A stretch of 64,000 nt of DNA. Origin: Pseudomonas sp. MUP55. GTDB taxonomy: Bacteria; Pseudomonadota; Gammaproteobacteria; Pseudomonadales; Pseudomonadaceae. Position 1 is the first letter of the stretch; every line of letters starts with the position of its first letter. This document shows positions 9,014-17,969 of the stretch, piece by piece. The DNA lies in the NCBI RefSeq assembly GCF_034043515.1, contig NZ_CP138214.1:3162001-3226000 (forward strand), read 5' to 3'. Under the pieces are notes generated by a model that searched no databases, was not told the origin of the DNA, and saw nothing but the letters and a program-made list of their open reading frames with translations. Both the position numbers and the translations under genes were made by a program.

Positions 9014-9151
9014 ACAGGCTTGAAGCGCGGCGCCCAGACAGCGCATGGGGCTCTCGAGGTCCCATGCGCTGCACGTTTCTCTCGGCCATTTGGACTGAAC
9101 AACCCTTTGAGCCGGCGTTTTATCGCAACACACATGATGGAGGATGTGGTG

Positions 9152-10471
9152 ATGATCGAATCTGCAACCGGAATGAAGCCCGGCGAGCGCTATGCCGTGC
9201 ATAACCTGGAGCGAACGCACAACTTTGGTGGCTTTTTCCTCGATGGAAAATATTACCTGAGCCCGGAATTGATGACCGCGGTCGGGTGGCTGGACGGCCA
9301 GACATTTTTTTACGACGAACTCGATGCCGCGGGCGAGCCGGTTTTTCCGGATCGGGTCGCCGGCATTGTCGATGATCTGACCCTGGTATTGAACGATGGC
9401 GCGCGCCTGAAGCTGTACGAGCAGCCCGTGCAGGTTCAGGCGGCAGAGGACCGGCCCGAGGCCCCGCCTGCGAAGAGCAATGTCAGCGGTCAGTTGCACG
9501 GCAAGACGGTCGTGATCACCGGTGCCTCCAGTGGGATCGGCCGCGCCGCGGCGCATGCCTTCGCCAGGCAAGGCACGCGCCTGGTCCTTGCAGCCCGGGA
9601 CGACGTCGCCCTGGCCGAGGTCGTCGAAGAATGCGCCTTGTACGGCGCCGAGGCGGTTGCCGTCAGGACCGACGTCACCCAGGCGGACCAGATGAGGGCT
9701 CTGGCGTCTGAGGCGGCAGCGTTTGGCCATGGCCGCATCGACATCTGGATCAACAACGCCGGCGTGGGCGCCGTGGGCCGATTCGAAGACACGCCGCTGG
9801 AAGTTCATGAGCAAGTGCTGCAGACAGACTTGCTGGGTTACCTGCGCGGAGCCTACGTGGCGTGGCCGTATTTCAAGGCACAAAAAGCCGGCATCCTGAT
9901 CAACACCCTGTCACTTGGCAGTTGGGTAGCCCAACCCTACGCCGTCGCTTATTGCGCGAGCAAATATGGCCTGCGCGGCTTCAGCGAAGCGTTACGCGCG
10001 GAGTTGACCGGATTGCCGGATATTCACGTGTGCGACATTTACCCGGCCGTGATGGACACACCCGGCTTTCGCGACGGCGGCAACTTTACCGGCCACGCGC
10101 TGAAGCCGCCGCCACCGGTATACGACCCTCGTCTTGTGGCTGAAGCGATGGTTGCCTGCGCGCTGCAACCGCGCAAAAGCACCACCGTGGGCCGCGCCGC
10201 CACCGCCGCGCGAATCGCGCATTGGCTGGTGCCAGGCTTTGCGCAGCTGTCCGGCTGGGTGACCCGCTTCGCGCTCGGTCGCAGCCCTCAAGCCGCTACC
10301 TCGTCAGGCAACCTGTTTACACCTCCAACGGGGCAACGCCGAGTCGACGGTGGATGGCGCCAAGACGCTCGACCTGCCCGTTATCTGCTGGTCGCCGCGG
10401 GTGCCGCGCTGTTGGTGGGTGGCGTTGCGATTGCGCGCAGCTATCATTCGAACGGCAAACGTCAATCGTGA
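9152..10471 (+). CDS. Membrane-anchored SDR oxidoreductase with an unassigned N-terminal region
   Basis: This 439-residue protein has three parts. Residues 1-110 form a compact region I cannot assign (HNFGGFFLDGKYYLSPELMT, QTFFYDELDAAGEPVFPDRV). Residues about 120-350 are a classical short-chain dehydrogenase with the nucleotide motif TGASSGIG, the NNAG motif, the catalytic Ser in NTLSLGS and the YCASK Tyr-Lys pair. The C-terminal ~25 residues end in one hydrophobic helix (YLLVAAGAALLVGGVAIA). The ATG at 9152 follows a GGAGG at 9138-9142; longer in-frame starts (9134, or a TTG at 9020) lack that support. The substrate is unknown. Confidence 0.82.
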   Translation: MIESATGMKPGERYAVHNLERTHNFGGFFLDGKYYLSPELMTAVGWLDGQTFFYDELDAAGEPVFPDRVAGIVDDLTLVLNDGARLKLYEQPVQVQAAEDRPEAPPAKSNVSGQLHGKTVVITGASSGIGRAAAHAFARQGTRLVLAARDDVALAEVVEECALYGAEAVAVRTDVTQADQMRALASEAAAFGHGRIDIWINNAGVGAVGRFEDTPLEVHEQVLQTDLLGYLRGAYVAWPYFKAQKAGILINTLSLGSWVAQPYAVAYCASKYGLRGFSEALRAELTGLPDIHVCDIYPAVMDTPGFRDGGNFTGHALKPPPPVYDPRLVAEAMVACALQPRKSTTVGRAATAARIAHWLVPGFAQLSGWVTRFALGRSPQAATSSGNLFTPPTGQRRVDGGWRQDARPARYLLVAAGAALLVGGVAIARSYHSNGKRQS

Positions 10472-10552
10472 CCGGTCTCGTACAGGGGAGTCGTGGGAAA
10501 CGCTCCCCTGCCCGCCCGCGACATTACTCAAATTGATAGCACCCTAACGAAA

Positions 10553-10575
10553 CCCCCCGTCCTGCGGGGCTTTGC
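10553..10575 (+). terminator. Hairpin after the SDR gene
   Basis: A CCCCG stem pairs with CGGGG around a 5-nt loop (TCCTG) and is followed by CTTTGC, about 80 bp after the SDR stop. The U-tract is short, so this is a weak intrinsic terminator candidate. Confidence 0.4.
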
Positions 10576-10584
10576 GCTCGCTTA

Positions 10585-10601
10585 TATCATTCCGAATGAT
10601 A
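10585..10601. promoter_or_regulatory. Palindrome upstream of mexE
   Basis: TATCATT and AATGATA (7-bp perfect inverted arms, 3-bp spacer CCG) lie 84 bp before the mexE start. It is a candidate regulator site or core promoter element for the efflux operon. It does not match the MexT box that I recall, and it matches the Fur consensus only weakly. Confidence 0.35.
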
Positions 10602-10685
10602 GTTACCTTCGCTTCATTCGATTCGTGACATACCGCCTCCCCGCGCATGATCCGCCCATCTCAAATACATTGGCGGATGCACCTC

Positions 10686-11924
10686 ATGGAACAGTCACTC
10701 AAACATTTGCGCTTCCCCCTGGCGATTCTGGCCGTGGTGGTGATGAGCGCGTGCGGCAAGACCCCGGACCAGGCGGCCGCCATGCCTGCTGCCAAAGTCA
10801 GCGTGGCCAAGGTGCTCGAGCAACCGGTGAACGAGTGGGATGAATTCACCGGGCGCCTGGAAGCGCCGGAAACCGTACAGATTCGTCCACGCGTGTCGGG
10901 CCAGATTGACCAAGTCGCTTTCACCGAAGGCGCTTTGGTCAAGAAAGGCGACCTGCTGTTCCAGATCGACCCGCGTCCATTCCAGGCTGAAGTTCGCCGC
11001 CTCGAAGCCCAGCTTGCTCAAACCAAAGCCGCCGCCACCCGCAGCGATAACGAAGCGCAACGTGGTGATCGCCTGCGCCAGAGCAATGCGATCTCCGCCG
11101 AGCTGGCCGACTCGCGCACCACCGCCGCCCAGGAAGCCCGTGCCGCAGTGGCCGGCATCCAGGCGCAGTTGGACCTGGCCAAGTTGAACCTTAGCTTCAC
11201 CCGCGTGACCGCGCCGATCAGCGGCCGCGTCAGCCGCGCCGAGATCACCGCCGGCAACCTGGTGACCGCCGACACCACCGCGCTGACCAGCGTGGTGTCC
11301 ACCGACAAAGTCTATGCCTACTTCGACGCCGATGAGCGCGTGTTCCTCAAGTACACCGAACTCGCCCGCCAGGGGCGCCGTGGCGCGACCACTCCGGTGT
11401 ACCTGGGCCTGTCGAATGAAACCGGCAACCCGCACCTGGGCCAGATGAACTTCATCGACAACCAGGTCAACCCGGCCACCGGCACCATTCGCGGGCGCGC
11501 CGTGTTCGACAACAGCAAGGGCGAATACACCCCTGGCCTGTACGCCCGCCTGAAGCTGGTGGGCAGCGGCACCTACTCCGCCGTACTGATCAACGACGAA
11601 GCCGTGGGCACCGACCTGGGCAAGAAGTTCGTGCTGGTGATGGAAGGCGACAAGCCGGCCTATCGCGCCGTGGAACTGGGCCCGAAGATCGAAGGTTTGC
11701 GCATCGTGCGCAGCGGCCTGAACAAGGACGACACCATTATCGTCAAGGGCCTGCAGCGCGTGCGTCCAGGCTCGCCGGTCGCGCCGGAAACCATCCCGAT
11801 GGCCAGCCAGGAAACCCTCGCCGCCTTGGCCCAACAACGACAAGCGCTTGAAGCCAGCAACCTGGAGCAAGTGGCGCCGGAAAAAACCGCGCCCAAGCTC
11901 GCCAGCGCGACTCCACGCGGTTAA
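10686..11924 (+). CDS. mexE: RND efflux periplasmic adaptor MexE
   Basis: This 412-residue membrane-fusion protein bridges MexF and the outer-membrane channel. It matches P. aeruginosa MexE almost residue for residue in long stretches, including the lipoprotein-type N-terminus (MEQSLKHLRFPL, then VVVMSACG with Cys as the lipidation site), WDEFTGRLEAPETV and VNPATGTIRGRAVFDN. I chose the ATG at 10686 because it gives the MexE N-terminus; in-frame upstream starts would add 3 or 13 residues. It is the first gene of mexE-mexF-oprN (15-bp gap to mexF). Known substrates of the family are chloramphenicol, fluoroquinolones, trimethoprim and kynurenine-type quorum precursors. Confidence 0.95.
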   Translation: MEQSLKHLRFPLAILAVVVMSACGKTPDQAAAMPAAKVSVAKVLEQPVNEWDEFTGRLEAPETVQIRPRVSGQIDQVAFTEGALVKKGDLLFQIDPRPFQAEVRRLEAQLAQTKAAATRSDNEAQRGDRLRQSNAISAELADSRTTAAQEARAAVAGIQAQLDLAKLNLSFTRVTAPISGRVSRAEITAGNLVTADTTALTSVVSTDKVYAYFDADERVFLKYTELARQGRRGATTPVYLGLSNETGNPHLGQMNFIDNQVNPATGTIRGRAVFDNSKGEYTPGLYARLKLVGSGTYSAVLINDEAVGTDLGKKFVLVMEGDKPAYRAVELGPKIEGLRIVRSGLNKDDTIIVKGLQRVRPGSPVAPETIPMASQETLAALAQQRQALEASNLEQVAPEKTAPKLASATPRG

Positions 11925-11939
11925 GGGATACGACTCAAG

Positions 11940-14900
11940 ATGAATTTTTCCAAGTTCTTCATTTCGCGGCCGATCTTCGCAGCGGTGCTGTCGCTGCTGA
12001 TCCTGATTGCCGGTGCGATCTCGCTGTTCCAGCTGCCCATCAGCGAATACCCGGAAGTGGTGCCACCGACCGTGGTGGTCCGCGCCAACTTCCCCGGTGC
12101 CAACCCGAAAGTGATTGGCGAAACCGTGGCGGCGCCGCTGGAGCAAGCCATCACCGGCGTCGAGAACATGTTGTACATGTCTTCGCAGTCGACCGCCGAC
12201 GGCAAGCTCACCCTGACCATCACCTTCGCCCTGGGCACCGACCTGGACAACGCGCAGGTGCAGGTGCAAAACCGCGTGACACGCACTCAGCCAAAACTGC
12301 CTGAGGAAGTGACGCGCATCGGTATCACCGTGGACAAGGCCTCTCCCGACCTGACCATGGTGGTGCACTTGACTTCCCCGGATCAGCGTTACGACATGCT
12401 GTACCTGTCCAATTACGCGATCCTCAATATCAAGGATGAGCTGGCTCGCCTGGGTGGCGTCGGCGATGTGCAGCTGTTCGGCATGGGCGACTACTCCCTG
12501 CGCGTCTGGCTGGACCCGAACAAGACCGCCTCACGCAACCTGACCGCCACCGATGTGGTCACGGCGATCCGTGAGCAGAACCGTCAGGTGGCAGCCGGTG
12601 CCTTGGGCGCACAGCCTGCACCGAGTGACACCAGCTTCCAGTTGTCGGTGAACACTCAAGGCCGCCTGGTCACCGAGGAAGAGTTCGAGAACATTGTGAT
12701 TCGCGCCGGCGCCAACGGTGAGATCACCCGCCTCAAGGACATCGCCCGGGTCGAATTGGGTTCCAGCCAATACGCACTGCGCTCGCTGATCGATAACCAA
12801 CCCGCCGTCGCGATTCCGATTTTCCAGCGTCCAGGCTCCAACGCCATCGACATCTCCAACGATGTGCGCAGCAAGATGGCCGAGCTGAAAAAGAACTTCC
12901 CGGCGGGCATGGATTACCGCATCGCCTATGACCCCACCATCTTCGTACGCGGCTCCATCGAAGCGGTGGTGCACACCCTGTTCGAAGCGCTGATCCTCGT
13001 GGTACTGGTGGTGATTCTGTTCCTGCAGACCTGGCGCGCCTCGATCATCCCGTTGGTGGCGGTGCCGGTATCGCTGATCGGTACGTTTGCGGTGATGCAC
13101 CTGTTCGGGTTCTCACTCAACGCGCTGTCGTTGTTCGGCCTGGTACTGGCCATCGGCATCGTGGTGGACGACGCCATCGTGGTGGTGGAGAACGTCGAAC
13201 GTAATATCGAGTTGGGCCTGGAACCGTTCCCGGCCACTGAAAAGGCCATGAGTGAAGTGACCGGCCCGATCATCGCCACGGCGCTGGTGCTGTGTGCGGT
13301 GTTCATCCCGGCCGCCTTCATCAGCGGCTTGACCGGCCAGTTCTACAAACAGTTCGCCCTGACCATTGCGATCTCGACCGTGATCTCGGCGTTCAACTCG
13401 CTGACGCTGTCCCCTGCCCTCGCCGCCGTGCTGCTGCGTGGTCACGATGCGCCGAAGGATCGCTTCTCAAGGTTCCTCGACAAACTGTTCGGCGGCTGGC
13501 TGTTCCGTCCCTTCAACCGCTTTTTCGAAAAAGCCAGCCATGGCTACGTGGGTACCGTGCGCCGAGTGATACGCGGCAGCGGTATCGCCCTGTTCGTGTA
13601 CGCCGGCCTGATGGTGCTGACCTTCTTCGGCTTTGCCCACACCCCGACCGGTTTCGTGCCGGCCCAGGACAAGCAATACCTGGTGGCCTTCGCCCAGTTG
13701 CCCGACGCCGCGAGCCTGGACCGCACTGAAAATGTGATGAAACGCATGTCGGAGATTGCCCTGAAGCAACCCGGCGTGGAAGCCGCGATTGCCTTCCCAG
13801 GCCTGTCGATCAACGGGTTCACCAACAGCCCGAACAGCGGCATCGTGTTCGTGACCTTGAAACCCTTCGATGAGCGCAAAGACCCGAGCATGTCCGCCGG
13901 GGCGATTGCCGGCGCACTGAACGGCCAATACAGCAACATCGAAGAAGCCTACATGGCGATCTTCCCGCCGCCGCCGGTACAAGGCCTGGGCACTATCGGC
14001 GGGTTCCGCCTGCAGATCGAAGACCGTGGCAACCTCGGCTATGACGAGCTGTATAAAGAAGTGCAGAACGTCATCGCCAAGAGCCACAACGTGCCTGAGC
14101 TGTTCGGTCTGTTCACCAGCTACACGGTCAACGTGCCGCAAGTCGACGCTGCCATCGACCGTGAAAAGGCCAAGACCCACGGCGTGGCGATCAGCGACAT
14201 CTTCGACACGCTGCAGGTCTACCTGGGCTCGTTGTATGCCAACGACTTCAACCGTTTTGGGCGCACCTATCAGGTCAACGTGCAGGCCGAGCAGCAGTTC
14301 CGCCAGGACTCCGATCAGATCGGTCAGCTGAAAGTGCGCAACAACAAAGGCGAGATGATCCCGCTGGCGACCTTCATCAAGGTCAGCGACACCTCGGGCC
14401 CGGACCGCGTGATGCACTACAACGGCTTTATCACCGCTGAAATCAACGGCAACGCCGCACCGGGCTACAGCTCGGGCCAGGCCCAGGCCGCGATTGAGAA
14501 GCTGCTCAAGGATGAACTGCCCAACGGCATGACCTACGAGTGGACCGACCTGACCTATCAGCAAATCCTCTCGGGCAACACCGCGCTGTTCGTGTTCCCG
14601 CTCTGCGTACTGCTGGCATTCCTGGTACTGGCCGCCCAATACGAAAGCTGGAGCCTGCCATTGGCGGTGATCCTGATCGTACCGATGACGCTGCTGTCGG
14701 CCATCACCGGGGTGATCATCTCCGGCGGCGACAACAACATCTTTACCCAGATCGGCCTGATCGTACTGGTGGGCCTGGCGTGCAAGAACGCGATTCTGAT
14801 CGTCGAGTTCGCCAAGGATAAACAGCAGGAAGGCCTCGACCCGCTCGCCGCGGTACTGGAAGCCTGCCGCCTGCGTCTGCGGCCGATCCTGATGACCTCG

Positions 14901-15119
14901 TTCGCCTTCATCATGGGCGTGGTGCCTCTGGTGCTGTCCAGCGGTGCCGGTGCCGAGATGCGTCATGCGATGGGCGTGGCGGTGTTCTCCGGGATGATCG
15001 GGGTGACCTTCTTCGGTCTGTTGCTGACACCGGTGTTCTACGTACTGATCCGGCGCTATGTGGAGCGCCAGGAGGCGCGCAAAGCGGCCAAGGCCTTGAA
15101 GCTGGAGACACAGCAATGA
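11940..15119 (+). CDS. mexF: RND multidrug efflux permease MexF
   Basis: This 1059-residue inner-membrane proton/drug antiporter has two six-TM halves, each followed by a large periplasmic loop. Visible RND features are the N-terminal FFISRPIFAAVLSLLILIAG, the TM4 segment LVLAIGIVVDDAIVVVENVE with the paired Asp residues of the proton relay, and the TM10-11 region ILIVEFAKDKQQEG. The length is normal for MexF/HAE-1 pumps. It overlaps oprN by 4 bp (ATGA), implying translational coupling. Confidence 0.96.
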   Translation: MNFSKFFISRPIFAAVLSLLILIAGAISLFQLPISEYPEVVPPTVVVRANFPGANPKVIGETVAAPLEQAITGVENMLYMSSQSTADGKLTLTITFALGTDLDNAQVQVQNRVTRTQPKLPEEVTRIGITVDKASPDLTMVVHLTSPDQRYDMLYLSNYAILNIKDELARLGGVGDVQLFGMGDYSLRVWLDPNKTASRNLTATDVVTAIREQNRQVAAGALGAQPAPSDTSFQLSVNTQGRLVTEEEFENIVIRAGANGEITRLKDIARVELGSSQYALRSLIDNQPAVAIPIFQRPGSNAIDISNDVRSKMAELKKNFPAGMDYRIAYDPTIFVRGSIEAVVHTLFEALILVVLVVILFLQTWRASIIPLVAVPVSLIGTFAVMHLFGFSLNALSLFGLVLAIGIVVDDAIVVVENVERNIELGLEPFPATEKAMSEVTGPIIATALVLCAVFIPAAFISGLTGQFYKQFALTIAISTVISAFNSLTLSPALAAVLLRGHDAPKDRFSRFLDKLFGGWLFRPFNRFFEKASHGYVGTVRRVIRGSGIALFVYAGLMVLTFFGFAHTPTGFVPAQDKQYLVAFAQLPDAASLDRTENVMKRMSEIALKQPGVEAAIAFPGLSINGFTNSPNSGIVFVTLKPFDERKDPSMSAGAIAGALNGQYSNIEEAYMAIFPPPPVQGLGTIGGFRLQIEDRGNLGYDELYKEVQNVIAKSHNVPELFGLFTSYTVNVPQVDAAIDREKAKTHGVAISDIFDTLQVYLGSLYANDFNRFGRTYQVNVQAEQQFRQDSDQIGQLKVRNNKGEMIPLATFIKVSDTSGPDRVMHYNGFITAEINGNAAPGYSSGQAQAAIEKLLKDELPNGMTYEWTDLTYQQILSGNTALFVFPLCVLLAFLVLAAQYESWSLPLAVILIVPMTLLSAITGVIISGGDNNIFTQIGLIVLVGLACKNAILIVEFAKDKQQEGLDPLAAVLEACRLRLRPILMTSFAFIMGVVPLVLSSGAGAEMRHAMGVAVFSGMIGVTFFGLLLTPVFYVLIRRYVERQEARKAAKALKLETQQ

Positions 15120-16531
15120 GCGTGAAAGTATTCCTGCCGAGCCTGCTGGTACTGGCGCTGAGCGCCTGTGCCGTAGGCCCGGACTACCAAACCCAGACCC
15201 CGGAGGCGGCCAATATCACGGCCGCTGCCGATGCCAAGCAATATGACCATGCCAAGTTCGAAGGTATCTGGTGGCAGCAGTTCGAGGACCCGACCCTCAA
15301 CCAGCTGGTCACCCAGTCGCTGCAAGGTAACCGCGACCTGCGCGTAGCCTTTGCCCGTCTGCGGGCGGCGCGGGCCATTCGTGATGACGCCAGCAATGAC
15401 GCCATGCCGACGATTACCAGTCGCGCCAGCAGTGACCTGGCCAAGGGGCAAATCCCCGGCCAGACCACCAAGCGGGTGAACAGCGAGCGTTACGACCTGG
15501 GCCTGGACATGGCCTGGGAACTGGACCTGTTCGGCCGCATCCAGCGCAACCTGGAAGCCACCGACGCCGACCAGCAGGCCGCCGAGGCTGACTTGTACCA
15601 GTTGCAAGTCACCCTGATCGCGGAACTGGTGGACGCCTATGGCCAACTGCGTGGCGCGCAACTGCGTGAACGCATTGCCCTGGACAACCTGAAGAACCAG
15701 CAGGAATCGCGCGCCATCACCGTCAGCCTGCGCGATGCCGGTGTGGGTGATCAGCTCGATGTGGAACGGGCCGATGCACGCCTGGCGTCGGTGGAAGCCA
15801 GCGTGCCGCAACTGCAGGCCGAGCAAGTGCGCGAGCGTAACCGCATCGCCACCCTCCTCGGCCAGCGTCCCGACAAACTCAGCGTGGACCTGAGCCCGAA
15901 AGACCTGCCGGCAATTGCCAAGGCGCTGCCGATTGGCGACCCGGGGCAACTGCTGCAACGGCGCCCGGACATCCTCAGCGCCGAACGCAAACTGGCCGCC
16001 GCCACCGCGCGGATCGGCGTGGCCAAGGCCGACCTGTTCCCACGGGTCAGCCTCAGTGGCTTCCTCGGCTTCACCGCCGGGCGCGGTTCGCAGATCGGCT
16101 CATCCGCCGCCAATGCCTGGGCCCTTGGCCCGAGCATCACCTGGGCCGCCTTTGACCTGGGCAGCGTGCGCGCCCGTCTGCGCGGCGCGGATGCCGAGGC
16201 CGACGGCGCCCTGGCCAGTTATGAGCAGCAAGTGTTGCTGGCCCTGGAAGAATCCGAAAACGCCTTCAGCGACTACGGCAAGCGCCAGCAACGCCTGGTC
16301 TCGCTGATCCGCCAAAGCGAATCCAGCCGCGCCGCCGCCGACCTGGCTGCAATCCGCTACCGCGAAGGCACCGTGGACTTCCTGGTCCTGCTCGACGCCC
16401 AGCGTGAGCGCCTGGCCGCCGAAGACTCCCAGGCCCAGGCAGAAGTGGACTTGTATCGCGGCATCGTCGCGATCTACAAGGCGCTGGGCGGTGGCTGGCA
16501 GCCGGATACGGTGGTCGCTAGCGCCAAGTGA
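15116..16531 (+). CDS. oprN: Outer-membrane efflux channel OprN
   Basis: This 471-residue NodT-family outer-membrane factor completes the MexEF pump. It has a lipoprotein signal (LVLALSACAVGPDY, lipidated Cys near residue 19) and two repeats of the TolC-type alpha/beta barrel, with typical motifs LGLDMAWELDLFGRI and LLQRRPDILSAERKLAAATA. It is the last gene of the operon and is followed by a strong intrinsic terminator. Confidence 0.94.
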   Translation: MSVKVFLPSLLVLALSACAVGPDYQTQTPEAANITAAADAKQYDHAKFEGIWWQQFEDPTLNQLVTQSLQGNRDLRVAFARLRAARAIRDDASNDAMPTITSRASSDLAKGQIPGQTTKRVNSERYDLGLDMAWELDLFGRIQRNLEATDADQQAAEADLYQLQVTLIAELVDAYGQLRGAQLRERIALDNLKNQQESRAITVSLRDAGVGDQLDVERADARLASVEASVPQLQAEQVRERNRIATLLGQRPDKLSVDLSPKDLPAIAKALPIGDPGQLLQRRPDILSAERKLAAATARIGVAKADLFPRVSLSGFLGFTAGRGSQIGSSAANAWALGPSITWAAFDLGSVRARLRGADAEADGALASYEQQVLLALEESENAFSDYGKRQQRLVSLIRQSESSRAAADLAAIRYREGTVDFLVLLDAQRERLAAEDSQAQAEVDLYRGIVAIYKALGGGWQPDTVVASAK

Positions 16532-16572
16532 TGTGAAGAGCTCCTTTGGTTGGTCGCATCCAGCCAATTTTT

Positions 16573-16608
16573 AGCCCTGTGATCGGTTCGGTCATGGGGC
16601 TTTTTTTT
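16573..16608 (+). terminator. Intrinsic terminator of mexEF-oprN
   Basis: The stem AGCCCTGTGA (16573-16582) pairs with TCATGGGGCT (16592-16601), allowing one mismatch and one G-U pair, and a run of eight T follows directly. Confidence 0.8.
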
Positions 16609-16743
16609 GGCTTGGGTTAATGAACAACATTTTTATGTCGGCAATCCTTATCTGTCAGAAACTTCCCAAATATCCAAATGAATTCAATGTGCGTCGCAGG
16701 GGGTCGATAACAGAATGTACTTTTACTGTATATGGAGACGAGC

Positions 16744-17268
16744 ATGGACATGAGAGTGACCATACCCAACGTAATTTCCCAGCAGACGAATGCATTCGTA
16801 ATCAAGAACCCGGAGAAGATAACGAATACGTTCACTATCAGTGAAGAGTCCAAAGCAATTGACGAACTGCGAATGTGGCAGCAAGGCCAGCTGGCAGACT
16901 TGAAAGCGTTTTTAAAAAACTACGACATGACGTCAATCAGCACCGATGAGCTTAAACAGGTTGGGAGGCGATTGTTCGATAGCAAAATTATCGATGAACA
17001 GGCTTTTCGTATGTTTATATCTGGAGACGGCGCGTCCGATGCCGAAGGTCGGCAAACGAATACGCATGTGAAATTCAACGCTATTGCTCTGTTCGACGAA
17101 AAACTTGATGACTACCTTGGATTTGTGAAAAGCAGACCTGATGTTGCACGCTCGCAAGGTATCCCAGAGTATATACAGGGAATGGTGGATGCTAACCGTG
17201 CGATTAACGCACTCGCGTATTTTGCACATTCTTCAAAAGATGACTTGTCGGTAGAGGAGCTTGCCTGA
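16744..17268 (+). CDS. Hypothetical protein in an AT-rich pocket
   Basis: This 174-residue cytosolic-looking protein has no signal peptide or membrane segment. It is rich in charged, probably helical segments (AIDELRMWQQGQLADLKAFL, then FLKNYDMTSISTDELKQVG) and ends with INALAYFAHSSKDDLSVEEL. I do not recognise the family. The ATG at 16744 is chosen over one at 16732 because GGAG at 16734-16737 lies 6 nt before it. Codon use is visibly more AT-rich than in the flanking oprN and araC genes, which suggests recent acquisition. It converges on another unknown exported protein. Confidence 0.65.
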   Translation: MDMRVTIPNVISQQTNAFVIKNPEKITNTFTISEESKAIDELRMWQQGQLADLKAFLKNYDMTSISTDELKQVGRRLFDSKIIDEQAFRMFISGDGASDAEGRQTNTHVKFNAIALFDEKLDDYLGFVKSRPDVARSQGIPEYIQGMVDANRAINALAYFAHSSKDDLSVEELA

Positions 17269-17290
17269 TTTGAAATCATGCGGCACGGCT

Positions 17291-17320
17291 GCAGTGTGCC
17301 AGAGAGCCCTGACACACTGC
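17291..17320. terminator. Hairpin between convergent unknown genes
   Basis: GCAGTGTG (17291-17298) and CACACTGC (17313-17320) form a perfect 8-bp stem with a 14-nt loop in the 64-bp gap between the two convergent genes. There is no clear T-tract, so it could be a shared terminator of modest strength. Confidence 0.45.
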
Positions 17321-17332
17321 CGTCCTTGCTAC

Positions 17333-17716
17333 TCAGCGTCCGTATCTGGCAGTACCCGAATAAGGCTTGGGTTGAGCATCCGGGTTGTATACCCTCACTC
17401 GATATGTGCCTAAAGGTCCCAGCCAAGATGTACGAGGCGACAGGGGGTTAGCTGCTACCGTTCGCCAGGAAGAACCTACTTCTTGCTCAATGGAAATTTG
17501 CGGGGCTCTTCCTGCGCCACCGGGTGAAATCATTGCCTCGATATTTGCATTGGAGCACCCATTACTGCTCGTTATGGTGAACGGTCCATGGGCGGTAGTT
17601 TCGGCTTCTGGTTCTATCGTGCCGCTAAAGCTTTCAGAGATATTCAGGCACAGTGCCGATGTCTGAGCGGACACCAATATCAATGCCGCGAAAGGTAATG
17701 CAATAAAACTGCTCAT
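17333..17716 (-). CDS. Small exported protein of unknown function
   Basis: This 127-residue protein has a Sec signal peptide (hydrophobic IALPFAALILVSAQTSALC, likely cleavage near residue 21). The mature domain has two Cys that could form a disulfide and a beta-rich pattern (GPFTITSSNGCSNANIEA, then GPLGTYRVRVYNPDAQPKPY). It resembles small periplasmic or secreted beta-sandwich proteins, but no family can be named. Its AT-richer composition matches the neighbouring unknown gene, with which it converges. Confidence 0.6.
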   Translation of the reverse strand: MSSFIALPFAALILVSAQTSALCLNISESFSGTIEPEAETTAHGPFTITSSNGCSNANIEAMISPGGAGRAPQISIEQEVGSSWRTVAANPLSPRTSWLGPLGTYRVRVYNPDAQPKPYSGTARYGR

Positions 17717-17969
17717 AAGCTCACCTACGTAGGTTGATTAACACCTCGACGTGTACGGCTTACTCAATATTGATGTCCGGCTCATTATTGCCAGTCATCA
17801 CAGCGACATCAGGATGTAATTTGCAAAGAATCACGAAGTAAGACCGTGGTTGAAACGGTGCACGATCTTTTGCACCACGTATGCCAGTCGCATCCTAAAG
17901 ACTAGAAGGACCGCTCCGTCATACCAAGCAGTAGGAATTAGTCAGTTATTTCCTAGTCCCGCACCAGTG

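Noticed and set aside
9020..9151. N-terminal extension of the SDR from a TTG at 9020
   Set aside because: The extension has no family similarity and no ribosome-binding site, whereas the ATG at 9152 follows GGAGG.
10585..10610. Fur box upstream of mexE
   Set aside because: Only about 11 of 19 positions agree with the consensus and the symmetry is of a different kind; kept only as an unassigned palindrome.
13467..15116. 549-codon open frame on the minus strand opposite mexF
   Set aside because: Shadow of the high-GC mexF frame; composition is His/Gln/Arg-rich with no family resemblance. The same applies to the 557-codon frame opposite mexE (10695-12368) and to other long antisense frames.
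16620..16844. Small open frame at 16620 overlapping the hypothetical gene
   Set aside because: Out of frame with the better supported gene at 16744 and lies directly after the oprN terminator without a ribosome-binding site.
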